Source: CAYFVR01 sp046541515
GTDB lineage: Bacteria > Desulfobacterota > Desulfobacteria > Desulfobacterales > Desulfococcaceae
Length of the DNA stretch: 21,335 nucleotides
Direction of reading: 5' to 3'
NCBI GenBank assembly: GCA_046541515.1
Contig: JBKHDD010000077.1
Coordinates: forward strand, 1 to 21,335
Shown: piece by piece, positions 14,596 through 21,335 of the stretch
Numbering within the stretch: position 1 is the first letter of the stretch
Layout: every line of letters starts with the position of its first letter
Made by a program: the position numbers and the translations under genes
Notes under the pieces: model-generated
What the model saw: only the letters and a program-made list of their open reading frames with translations
What the model was told of the DNA's origin: nothing
Databases searched by the model: none

Positions 14596-16560
14596 TCAGT
14601 ACGCCAGCCGTCCCAGGGATTTCAAAATGAGCGTCGCGCCCATGGCGAACATGCCGGTGAGGCCCATGCCGCAGGAGAATCCCGCCAGCAACACCGGCGC
14701 GTATTGCCGCCACATGGCCCCGTAGCGCTTCATGAAGAAAAAGCGGCCCAGCAGGGCCCCCGCCACTTCCAGGATCACGCCGTGGGGGGTGCTCTGCCCC
14801 AGTCCGCGCACCACCCCGTAAACGAGCATCACCGGCAGCCCGAACATGGCCAGCACCGCGTAGGTCACCAGGCCGAAGCCGAGGCCGCCGCCCACGTAGC
14901 TGGCCCGGAGCGCCTCGAAAAAGGCGGAGTTGCCCTCCAACGTCGAGGTTTGCATCAGCAGGCTGTTGAGCGCCTGGAGGTGCCAGAGTTCCTGGGCGTA
15001 GGGATAGGCCGAGGAGGGAATGGGCGCCAGCCGCCAGATGAACTGGGAGAAGAGCAGGCTGGCGATCATCACCACGGGAAAAACCACGATTTCCGCCTTG
15101 ATGATGCCCCGGATGCTGGTGCCGGTCAGCTCGATCTCCCGGAAGTCCACCGTGGCCTTGCCGTAGTTGTGGATGGGGATGGGCGCGTACCAGATTTCGA
15201 TGCCCTGGTAGCCGAAAAACCGGGCCCCGGCGATGAAGCTGGCCTCCCGCACCAGCGGCAGGCTGACGAACTGGCCGGCGATGCCTTCCATCCGAGCGGT
15301 GATGTAGCTGACGATGGGCGTGTAGAGGAAGCCGTAGGCCACGAAGAAGAGCCAGGGAAAGCCCGGCACCAGCCAGACGCAAAGGAAAATGTAGGCCAGG
15401 GTGGAGCCCACGTAGATGGCGATGGAAATCCAGAAATTGAAGTCGCCGCGCCCGGCGGGCGGGTTGAACAGGTCCTTGAGCGTGCCCCGGTATTTGGACG
15501 CCTCCGGGTCCAGGAAGGAGCGGACCACCGTCCAGATTCCCACCACGGCGATGGCAAGCCCCAGCCCGATGCCGAAGCTCATGTAGAAATCGAAATTGTT
15601 GGCGAAGACCGTGTCCACCGTGCCCATGCCGCGGTGCCAGCGGGTCAGAATGCCCGCCCGATGCAGAAAGGGATTGGCGGCGACGGTGACGATCATTCCC
15701 ACCAGACCGCCCATGACGGCCCAGAAGGGCAGCACCATGCCGATGAACATCAGCCCCAGGTCGAGCTGAATGCCCGTGGCCACCGCCGGCAGCATGTCCT
15801 CGGTGTGGCGGGTCAGATCGATCCATGGGATGGGAATCAGCCGGATGGATTCCGTCAGAAACAGCCCGGAAACGGAGGGCAGCAAGACGTAGATCGCTCC
15901 GAAGGCCAGCCCGACGACCCCGCCGATGGAAAAGACCCGCCACTTCCAGCTTCGTTTCTTGTCTTCGGTGGATTCCGCCAGGGCCATGGTGCCCAGGGCC
16001 CCCACCGGCGCCATGGGGAAGGGCAGCCGCTCCACGTCGGAGGTGATCCGGTACAGCGCGTAGCCCAGGCCGAAATGGTCCACCCGCTGGATGATCTGCG
16101 ATCCCACCAGCAACAGAATGGGAATGAGCCAGTCCCGGTGGAAAAAGGTTCGCTCCACCAGGGATTCCGACCCTTGGATCGGGGCCACCCAGACGGGGAT
16201 GAACTCGGCGAGCCCCAGCATCCGGGCCGCGTCGCTCTGGACCAGATACTGGTTCCACAGCAGGCCCTGAAACGGCGAGGCCAAGGCCGCGCCGGCCATG
16301 TAGTAGAGCAGGAAAATCTCCTGTTGCTTCAGCTCGGTGTAGGAACGCTTGGCCACCTCGGCGAAGAGGATGATGGTGACCCATCGGGCCGCCGGGCCGA
16401 TGCCGGTTCCGATGACGAGCTGGAGATACATGCTTCCCGGCATCATCAGAAAACCGATGAAGATCGCCCCGACGACCGTCTTCCAGTCGAACCCCTCTTC
16501 GAAATGGGTCGGTCTGGGAAGAAGATCCCGATATTCTTTGAGTTCCTTGTCCTCGTACAT
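14596..16560 (-). CDS. OPT-like (peptide-transporter-type) polytopic membrane protein
   Basis: 654 residues from ATG 16560 (MYEDKELKEY); TTG 16569 is a less likely start. There are at least a dozen hydrophobic segments. WKTVVGAIFIGFLMMPGSMY near the N-terminus and WVTIILFAEVAKRSYTEL match the group of OPT-superfamily-like proteins often named peptide transporter in planctomycetes and other phyla. The C-terminal block YGAMWRQYAPVLLAGFSCGMG is also typical. It presumably moves an oligopeptide or metal chelate across the inner membrane, but no substrate is known for this branch. No clear Shine-Dalgarno site. It is the last gene of the block that also holds the DUF4412-like and DUF6785/6784-like proteins, 79 bases after the former. 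Confidence 0.85.
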   Translation of the reverse strand: MYEDKELKEYRDLLPRPTHFEEGFDWKTVVGAIFIGFLMMPGSMYLQLVIGTGIGPAARWVTIILFAEVAKRSYTELKQQEIFLLYYMAGAALASPFQGLLWNQYLVQSDAARMLGLAEFIPVWVAPIQGSESLVERTFFHRDWLIPILLLVGSQIIQRVDHFGLGYALYRITSDVERLPFPMAPVGALGTMALAESTEDKKRSWKWRVFSIGGVVGLAFGAIYVLLPSVSGLFLTESIRLIPIPWIDLTRHTEDMLPAVATGIQLDLGLMFIGMVLPFWAVMGGLVGMIVTVAANPFLHRAGILTRWHRGMGTVDTVFANNFDFYMSFGIGLGLAIAVVGIWTVVRSFLDPEASKYRGTLKDLFNPPAGRGDFNFWISIAIYVGSTLAYIFLCVWLVPGFPWLFFVAYGFLYTPIVSYITARMEGIAGQFVSLPLVREASFIAGARFFGYQGIEIWYAPIPIHNYGKATVDFREIELTGTSIRGIIKAEIVVFPVVMIASLLFSQFIWRLAPIPSSAYPYAQELWHLQALNSLLMQTSTLEGNSAFFEALRASYVGGGLGFGLVTYAVLAMFGLPVMLVYGVVRGLGQSTPHGVILEVAGALLGRFFFMKRYGAMWRQYAPVLLAGFSCGMGLTGMFAMGATLILKSLGRLAY

Positions 16561-16639
16561 GGCGGGCAATCAGACGTGGCGCAAGAGTGGAAAGATCAAC
16601 TTTGGCGGCGGGGATGGAAATCCGCCGCCGGCGTCGGCG

Positions 16640-17278
16640 TCAGTAGGGCTTGCCGTATCCCGGCGGCACGCGGAAGACCGACGGGTCGATGGGGTCCCGG
16701 GAAACCCGTTGCAGGGTCACCGTTTTGATCCGGCCGTCGCCCAGCCGCATGACCTGCCGCACGGGGAAACCGTCCAGACGGTCCATCCGGCCGATGATCC
16801 CCATCTGGAACAGCGGATGTTGCCGGGTCAACGGCGCCAGCCGGTCGTTGATGGCGCGGAGTTCCCGGTAGCCGGGCACCTCCTTGGAGAGCCATTCGTC
16901 GTAGGTGCGCTCCATGAAGCGCACCCGGTAGCGTCGGGAGGTGTAGCCGGCGATTTTGCGCACGTCGCCGGTGGGCTGCACCTGGATTTCCTCCTTGAGG
17001 CCTTCCGGAATTTTGCCCACGTTGTGCATGCTCATTTTCAGAAACATTTTATCGTTGGTGTTGAGCACGTAGCCGGTCATGGTTCCGAAGTCGGCGATCA
17101 TCACGTTCTCGCCGATGTCCATCCGGGATTGATTTGAGGTGTGGTAATGGCGGATGGTTTTGGTCCGGGTGGGCCAGCCTTCGCCCCGCACCACTTGGCG
17201 GCACTCCCAGGAAATATCGGCCTGGGCGGCCGGGATCGCGGCCAGCCAGAACGCCGCGATCAACATCAGACGTTTCAT
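16640..17278 (-). CDS. Periplasmic DUF4412-like protein
   Basis: 212 residues. Signal peptide MKRLMLIAAFWLAAIPAAQA is cleaved before DISWECRQ. GGAGG sits 5 bases before ATG 17278. The mature part shows the pattern of DUF4412/LolA-like proteins: RHYHTSNQSRMDIG (strand with positive and small residues), VMIADFGTMTGYVLNTNDKMFLKMSM (a yields-from-memory-type strand pair), AGYTSRRYRV, and a C-terminal DPSVFRVPPGYG, which closely resembles the F-x-x-P-x-G-Y ending of the family. Such folds carry lipid or hydrophobic ligands in the periplasm, but DUF4412 itself has no settled role. It is flanked by two large membrane proteins on the same strand, so it may be their periplasmic partner (inference). 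Confidence 0.78.
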   Translation of the reverse strand: MKRLMLIAAFWLAAIPAAQADISWECRQVVRGEGWPTRTKTIRHYHTSNQSRMDIGENVMIADFGTMTGYVLNTNDKMFLKMSMHNVGKIPEGLKEEIQVQPTGDVRKIAGYTSRRYRVRFMERTYDEWLSKEVPGYRELRAINDRLAPLTRQHPLFQMGIIGRMDRLDGFPVRQVMRLGDGRIKTVTLQRVSRDPIDPSVFRVPPGYGKPY

Positions 17279-17397
17279 GAAACCTCCATGGTGACGGTCG
17301 GCATGATGACGCCGAATCCGTCGGGTAGATTCTTCGTTCGGCGGTCATCCCGCCCATGATTGGCCATTCGCAATCATGAATCTGCCGTTTTTGGGCA

Positions 17398-17517
17398 CCG
17401 GGGAGGAAGCCCCGGGGCGGTCGCAAGGGGCGCCCCTACGCCGCCGTTCGGACTTCGTAGGGGCGTATCGCATACGCCCTTGGTCAATCTACCGCGATGG
17501 TCCATTGGAAAACGGCA
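17398..17517. repeat. Cluster of hairpins, including a copy of a dispersed palindromic element
   Basis: Between the DUF6785/6784-like and DUF4412-like genes there are successive hairpins: CCGGGG/CCCCGG (17398-17415), the palindrome GGGGCGCCCC (17427-17436), CGCCCCTACG/CGTAGGGGCG (17431-17440 with 17456-17465), and GGGCGTAT-CGC-ATACGCCC (17461-17479). The last core and the following GTCCATTGGAA...AACGGCATTG recur at 21235-21305. They could end or attenuate the transcript between the two genes. Confidence 0.7.
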
Positions 17518-17523
17518 TTGGCC

Positions 17524-19515
17524 TTAATCCGGCAGCACCCGATAGCTGAGATCGGCGAACAGGCCCACCGCCGCCCAGATGCCGCCCATGAGAAAGTCGC
17601 CGATGATCAGCCCCACGAAAAAGAGCCGAAGCCGGCGAAAGAGTTTAACCCCGCCGTAGCGGATGCAGAGGCTGTTGCAGAACCAGCCCACGAAAAAGCT
17701 GAACCAAAGGATGCGCATGGCGGAACTGTACGCGGTCAGATAGCCCACGGGGTGAAGCGGCCACCAGATGAACCGGTGATAGCAGATCACCAGGCCCAGC
17801 ATGACCAGCCCGCCGACGGTGGAGAACAGCACCACCCATTCCCGGCTCTGGTTCGGCGCTTCCAGCAGGGTGACGGCGTTGCCGTAGACGGTGGTGACGG
17901 TGCGGGTGGCCCAGTCCAGCCGCAACTCCCGGGCGCCGAATTTATAGCACAGCGCCAGCATGGCGGCAAAAGAAACCGCCAGCCCCAGCACCAGCACCAC
18001 GCACATGACGGCGAAAACGGTTCGCCGGTTCCGGGTGCGGTGGGTCACCCCGGCGGCGTGGATCAGGGAGGGCATCAGCGACTCCCGCAGGTCCACGAAC
18101 AGCACTTTCTGCACCACCGCGGCCGCCACCAGCCCGGCCCGGGAAAAAAGGCCCGGCCCGAAAAAGGCCAGCAGCCCGTCGATGGGGGCCACGGTCAGGG
18201 TGAAATAGGCCACCCCGCCTTGAACGATGACCCGGCTCGCCACCAGCATAAAGATAAAAAAGGCGGCGACGATCAGCGCCGATGCCGCCAGCGGCACGCC
18301 GAAATAGTTCAGCCACAGCACCACCAGCAAACCGCCGCCCACCGCGCCCCAAAAGGCCACCGGCGCCGGCATCCACTCGGTTTCGTCGGGCGGGCGGTCT
18401 CCCCGTCCAACCGCCGCCCGGATGACCGCCAGCAGGTGATGGCGGGCCAGCCAGATCAGGAACAGAAAAAAGACGAGGTAGGCGCCCACCATTTGGGTCT
18501 CTTCCGGCCGGGACAGGGTGGGGCCGAAGGTGGTGCCCAAAGCCGCCGGCGGAATGTTGTAGCCCAATATCGAAAGCAGCCCGAACAGCAGGCCCCCCAG
18601 AACGAAAAAGACCCAAAAGGAAAAAGAAATCTGCCGCGAGGCAAGAAAGGCGAAGCCGATGAAGGCGGGGTAGATTTCAATTCTTAGCTTGTGGAAACCG
18701 GAAAACAGCCCGTGTTTGGGGAAATAGGGTCCGGCGAGAATCAGGGTCGGAATCTGCGGCACGGTGGGATAATAGAACGCCAGCCCGTTGACGAGGTGCA
18801 GCAGCACCGGAATCGCCAGCCCGGCCAGCAGGAATCGGTCGGCCAGAAACCGGCCCAGCCGATGCTGGTCCAGCGCCTCCTCCAGCATCTGGGGCACCCG
18901 CAGCAACGGCATGTTGAGCCGCTCGTTCCGAATCCACTGGCGGCTGAGCAGTGTCACCAGGCAGATCATGACGCCGTAGCACAGCAAAACGAACGCGCCC
19001 CAGACCAGCAGCGGGCCGATCCAGGTGGACCAGGGAATGTTCCCCAGCACCTCCAGCCAGCCCATCCGCCGGCCGTCGGCCAGCCCGTTGTAAAACAGTT
19101 TCACCGCCCCTTCGTCCCCCGGGAACCAGGCGGCGGGGAGCAGGGGCTGAAGCACTTCCCGCCAGCCGTTGCCCACGGTGGCGAAATGGAACGGCGCGGT
19201 GAGGTTGAGAAAGAAGGTGCGGACCAGCCCGGTGTAGGCGATTCCGGAGACCAGGACGGTGAGCATCCAGATGGTCAGCACTTCCCGTCCGGTGAGGATC
19301 GCCCGTTGGAACAATCGGCCCGCCACCCCGGCGAACAGGATCAGCCAGAAAAAGAGAAAGAACGGGGCCAGCGGGAAATGGCCTCCGCCCAGGGGCGTGC
19401 CCTGCTTGTAGACGTTCTGGTAGGGCGTGATGGCGCAGATGGCCCCGGCCAGGGCGATGCCCAGCAGAAAGGCCCGGGGACGGACGGGGAGGTCCTGGCC
19501 TTGGGGTTCGTTCAT
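17524..19515 (-). CDS. DUF6785/DUF6784-type polytopic membrane protein
   Basis: 663 residues with about 14-16 hydrophobic segments. The N-terminal part (about 15-500) fits the DUF6785 family, and the C-terminal part (about 560-655) fits DUF6784: FIWWPLHPVGYLTAYSSAM, then FFVGWFCNSLCIRYGGVKLF and RRLRLFFVGLIIGDFLMGG. The family is widespread in planctomycetes and other phyla, has no known function, and shares features with OPT-like transporters. ATG 19515 lacks a clear ribosome binding site. It lies 54 bases downstream of arfB on the same strand, and 245 bases (with hairpins) upstream of the DUF4412-like gene. Likely an inner-membrane transporter of the same module. Confidence 0.85.
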   Translation of the reverse strand: MNEPQGQDLPVRPRAFLLGIALAGAICAITPYQNVYKQGTPLGGGHFPLAPFFLFFWLILFAGVAGRLFQRAILTGREVLTIWMLTVLVSGIAYTGLVRTFFLNLTAPFHFATVGNGWREVLQPLLPAAWFPGDEGAVKLFYNGLADGRRMGWLEVLGNIPWSTWIGPLLVWGAFVLLCYGVMICLVTLLSRQWIRNERLNMPLLRVPQMLEEALDQHRLGRFLADRFLLAGLAIPVLLHLVNGLAFYYPTVPQIPTLILAGPYFPKHGLFSGFHKLRIEIYPAFIGFAFLASRQISFSFWVFFVLGGLLFGLLSILGYNIPPAALGTTFGPTLSRPEETQMVGAYLVFFLFLIWLARHHLLAVIRAAVGRGDRPPDETEWMPAPVAFWGAVGGGLLVVLWLNYFGVPLAASALIVAAFFIFMLVASRVIVQGGVAYFTLTVAPIDGLLAFFGPGLFSRAGLVAAAVVQKVLFVDLRESLMPSLIHAAGVTHRTRNRRTVFAVMCVVLVLGLAVSFAAMLALCYKFGARELRLDWATRTVTTVYGNAVTLLEAPNQSREWVVLFSTVGGLVMLGLVICYHRFIWWPLHPVGYLTAYSSAMRILWFSFFVGWFCNSLCIRYGGVKLFRRLRLFFVGLIIGDFLMGGIWAAVGLFADLSYRVLPD

Positions 19516-19569
19516 GGACGTGTCGGCGCTGGAGGAGGAGATGGGGGCTCCGGGAATTGAAGGTCGGGA

Positions 19570-19980
19570 TCAGTCCAGACGGACGGGGCCGCGACGGCGC
19601 TTGGTTTGGCCGCGGCGTTTTTTTTCTTCCAGACGGCGTTCCTTGGCGGCGCGGCTGGGCCGGGTCTTTTTTCGCGGGCGGGGCGGCCGGGCCGCTTCCC
19701 GCACCAGGGCCGCCAGCCGTTCCCGGGCCTCGAACCGGTTCATCTCCTGGCTCCGGTGATTCCGGGCCTCGATGAGCAGTTCGCCGCGTTCGGTCATTTT
19801 CCGGCCCGCCAGCCGGGCCAGCCGATGGCGCACGGAGGCGGGCAGGCCGGACGGGTCGTACCGAAGCTGCACGGCGGTGGCCACCTTGTTGACGTTCTGG
19901 CCGCCGGGTCCGGAACTTCGGATAAAGCGCTCCTCCAGAGCGGATTCGTCGATGGCGATGTCGTTGGTTACGGGAATCAT
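19570..19980 (-). CDS. arfB: Alternative ribosome-rescue factor B (peptidyl-tRNA hydrolase)
   Basis: 136 residues, close to E. coli ArfB (YaeJ, 140). The catalytic GGQ motif is at 26-28 in SSGPGGQNVNKVAT, which is diagnostic of the release-factor-like family. The C-terminal tail (ARPPRPRKKTRPSRAAKERR, then LEEKKRRGQTKRR) is the basic tail that enters the empty mRNA channel of stalled ribosomes. It hydrolyses peptidyl-tRNA on non-stop complexes. ATG 19980 is chosen because MIPVTNDIAIDESALEERF matches the family start; the open frame upstream is poor. The ribosome binding site is weak. Confidence 0.95.
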   Translation of the reverse strand: MIPVTNDIAIDESALEERFIRSSGPGGQNVNKVATAVQLRYDPSGLPASVRHRLARLAGRKMTERGELLIEARNHRSQEMNRFEARERLAALVREAARPPRPRKKTRPSRAAKERRLEEKKRRGQTKRRRGPVRLD

Positions 19981-20179
19981 CCGCAATGACCGTCCACCAA
20001 AACCAATCTTTTCGGGGAATCCATCCCGGTGGAGCGGACCGGAGATGGCTGGATATTCCGTCCCGCCCGTTTTAATCTGGCGCGGGCCGGCGCGGGATCG
20101 CTGGAATCGGGTCCGGCGTTTGGGCCGGCTTTTATTTATCCGGAAGTGTCCGGAAGGGTAACACAGGAAACCTCGGTTT

Positions 20180-20302
20180 TCAAACCAGAGTTTGAGATGG
20201 ACTCCCGAGGGCGCACGTGCCGATGCCGCCGCCGATTTTGGACGGGAGCTGCCCCACCCAAATGACCAGGAAAAGGGCAAAGGACTTCCGGGACGCGTTC
20301 AT
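20180..20302 (-). pseudogene. Truncated start of an MFS transporter
   Basis: A 40-residue frame behind an excellent ribosome binding site (AAAGGAGGAAGG, 8 bases before ATG 20302). RKSFALFLVIWVGQLPSKIG followed by GGIGTCALG resembles the first helix and loop of many major facilitator exporters (FALFLVIWVGQ, S-x-IG-x-x-x-x-x-FALG). It then diverges (SPSQTLV) and stops; no further MFS sequence follows in any frame. Probably a deletion remnant; it could still be translated as a short peptide. Confidence 0.5.
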
Positions 20303-20328
20303 TGGTTCGCCTTCCTCCTTTTGCCGGG

Positions 20329-21165
20329 TCATCCGTTCATCTGGGGCAGAAGGCCGCGTTGGGAAAAAAAGAGCTTCTTTTCCTTCGCCACGATGACGGC
20401 GGCCACCAGGAAGAGGACGCCGGTCTGGATGCATTTGGTCACCTGGGAGATCTCCGTCGCCTCTTGGGAAATGTTGACGATGAAATGAAACAGAATCGCG
20501 GCCGGCACGCTTTTTCCGTTTTTGACGCAGATCCAGCTAATGATGATTCCCATGGGGACGATGCTGACGAAGAAGTTGATCCCGTACCAGGGGTTCGCGG
20601 CGAAAATTTGGTACTGGTACGAGTTTTTCACAAAGACCAGCGGAAAGTGCCAGAACGACCAGAGCAGGCTAAACGCCAGCGAGGCCACGAAGAAATTGTA
20701 GCGGCTTTCCAGGCTGTCGAAGGCGTAACCCCGCCATCCCAGCTCTTCAAAGGTCGCGGCCAGCATCAGCAGCAGCAGAACGGGCACAAATCCGGACGAA
20801 AACGAAAAGCCCTCCGCCAGTTGAAACTGGGCCATGGATTCTCCGAAGGGAATGGAAATGAGGATCGAGACCACCACCGACAGCGGCATGAGAAAGAAAA
20901 AGTTCGGGAGCGTTTCCAGCCGGATGCGCCGGGGATCGATCAGCCGGCCGATGTAATCCGCTTTGATTTCGCGGTGGCCGGAGCGGAAGATCATGACCAG
21001 CGAGATGAGAAACGGCGCCGCCAGACCGGCCAGCAGAAAGACCATGTGCAGCCCGTTGGCCTCCGGCCGAAAGCTGAGCCGGGCGCCGAGAAACCAGAGG
21101 GCGAAGGTGACCAGAAAGGTGATCGTGAAGTAGCGAACGGGTTGGTATTTGAACTGGGAATTCAT
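20329..21165 (-). CDS. CPBP-family intramembrane metalloprotease
   Basis: 278 residues, about eight membrane helices. The three CPBP (Rce1/Abi, CAAX-protease-like) motifs are present: EE-x-x-x-R as Glu140-Glu141...Arg145 in TFEELGWRG, F-x-x-x-H as the WSFWHFP block with His173, and His227...Asn231 in LFHFIVNI. Known members are glutamate-type intramembrane proteases; bacterial ones are tied to bacteriocin self-immunity or protein maturation. ATG 21165 follows GGAGG at a 5-base spacing, so it is preferred to the upstream frame start, which would read through the palindromic element. It ends 26 bases before the MFS remnant and may have been co-transcribed with it. Confidence 0.92.
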   Translation of the reverse strand: MNSQFKYQPVRYFTITFLVTFALWFLGARLSFRPEANGLHMVFLLAGLAAPFLISLVMIFRSGHREIKADYIGRLIDPRRIRLETLPNFFFLMPLSVVVSILISIPFGESMAQFQLAEGFSFSSGFVPVLLLLMLAATFEELGWRGYAFDSLESRYNFFVASLAFSLLWSFWHFPLVFVKNSYQYQIFAANPWYGINFFVSIVPMGIIISWICVKNGKSVPAAILFHFIVNISQEATEISQVTKCIQTGVLFLVAAVIVAKEKKLFFSQRGLLPQMNG

Positions 21166-21203
21166 TTGAGCCTCCAATGTGGCATTCTTTTGGGAATTAG
21201 AGT

Positions 21204-21305
21204 CAATACCGTTCATTTTGGACCCAAATGGCAGGGGCGAATCGCATTCGCCCTTTGTAAATCTGGCACTGTTGTCCATTTGGAATCCAAAGATGAACGG
21301 CATTG
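21204..21305. repeat. Palindromic MITE/REP-like element
   Basis: About 102 bases. The outer arms form near-perfect terminal inverted repeats: CAATACCGTTCATTTTGGAC on the left against the reverse complement of GATGAACGGCATTG plus upstream bases on the right (about 25 of 29 paired). The core is the hairpin GGGCGAAT-CGC-ATTCGCCC at 21235-21253. A diverged copy lies at 17460-17523. No coding capacity; probably mobilised in trans. Confidence 0.65.
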
Positions 21306-21335
21306 GGATTGACGTTCATTTTATTTTTCTTCCCA

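Noticed and set aside
14495..16384. 629-residue minus-strand frame and the 674-residue plus-strand frame over the same stretch
   Set aside because: Both overlap the OPT-like gene in other frames. Their composition (Gly, Arg, His, Pro) is not that of a membrane or globular protein.
17497..18687. 396-residue plus-strand frame
   Set aside because: Antisense to the DUF6785/6784-like gene; low-complexity His/Gln/Pro composition.
20105..20150. Hairpin CCGGC/GCCGG followed by CTTTTATTT on the plus strand
   Set aside because: The stem has only 5 bp and no plus-strand gene lies upstream to be terminated.

Overview
The window is about 21.3 kb of a GC-rich bacterial chromosome. Most genes lie on the minus strand. 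The cell is Gram-negative: there are lipoproteins with clear lipoboxes, periplasmic proteins with signal peptides and an outer-envelope NlpC/P60 hydrolase. An eight-haem c-type cytochrome points to anaerobic or versatile respiration. A PilZ protein shows c-di-GMP signalling. I cannot name the phylum safely. Deltaproteobacteria-like lineages or a PVC-type lineage both fit the gene families (inference only).

Layout. Positions 1-1349 (-) hold a membrane-anchored AAA-type ATPase that runs off the left edge and is broken by two one-base homopolymer changes. Positions 1577-2163 (+) are a type II toxin-antitoxin pair (MazF/PemK toxin) with a perfect inverted-repeat operator candidate. Next come a YigI-type acyl-CoA thioesterase (-), a PilZ protein (+), an NlpC/P60 lipoprotein (-), and a coupled MauE/DoxX-like plus periplasmic rhodanese pair (+). 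An intergenic stretch around 6.1-6.6 kb carries a long hairpin repeat and a very AT-rich 47-residue two-helix membrane protein found only by hand. Then follow an unrecognised protein, an Rpn-type nuclease/transposase and a secreted protein (all -).

The first block of special interest is 13810-9554 (-): octahaem lipoprotein cytochrome, a permease-NBD ABC protein with a very large insertion inside its nucleotide-binding domain, and a lone cNMP-binding-fold protein with altered ligand residues. The three reading frames overlap or touch, so they are almost certainly one operon.

The second block is 19980-14596 (-): ArfB ribosome rescue factor, a DUF6785/DUF6784-type membrane protein, a DUF4412-like periplasmic protein and an OPT-like peptide-transporter-type membrane protein. 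Two large permeases flanking a periplasmic protein suggest an undescribed transport or envelope module (inference).

The right end holds a truncated MFS transporter start, a CPBP-family intramembrane protease and a palindromic element. The hairpin core of that element recurs near 17.46 kb with a compensatory base change. I found no rRNA, tRNA, CRISPR array or complete insertion sequence. Three likely frameshifts are all repaired by removing one base from a homopolymer, so assembly or sequencing error must be considered before calling them pseudogenes.
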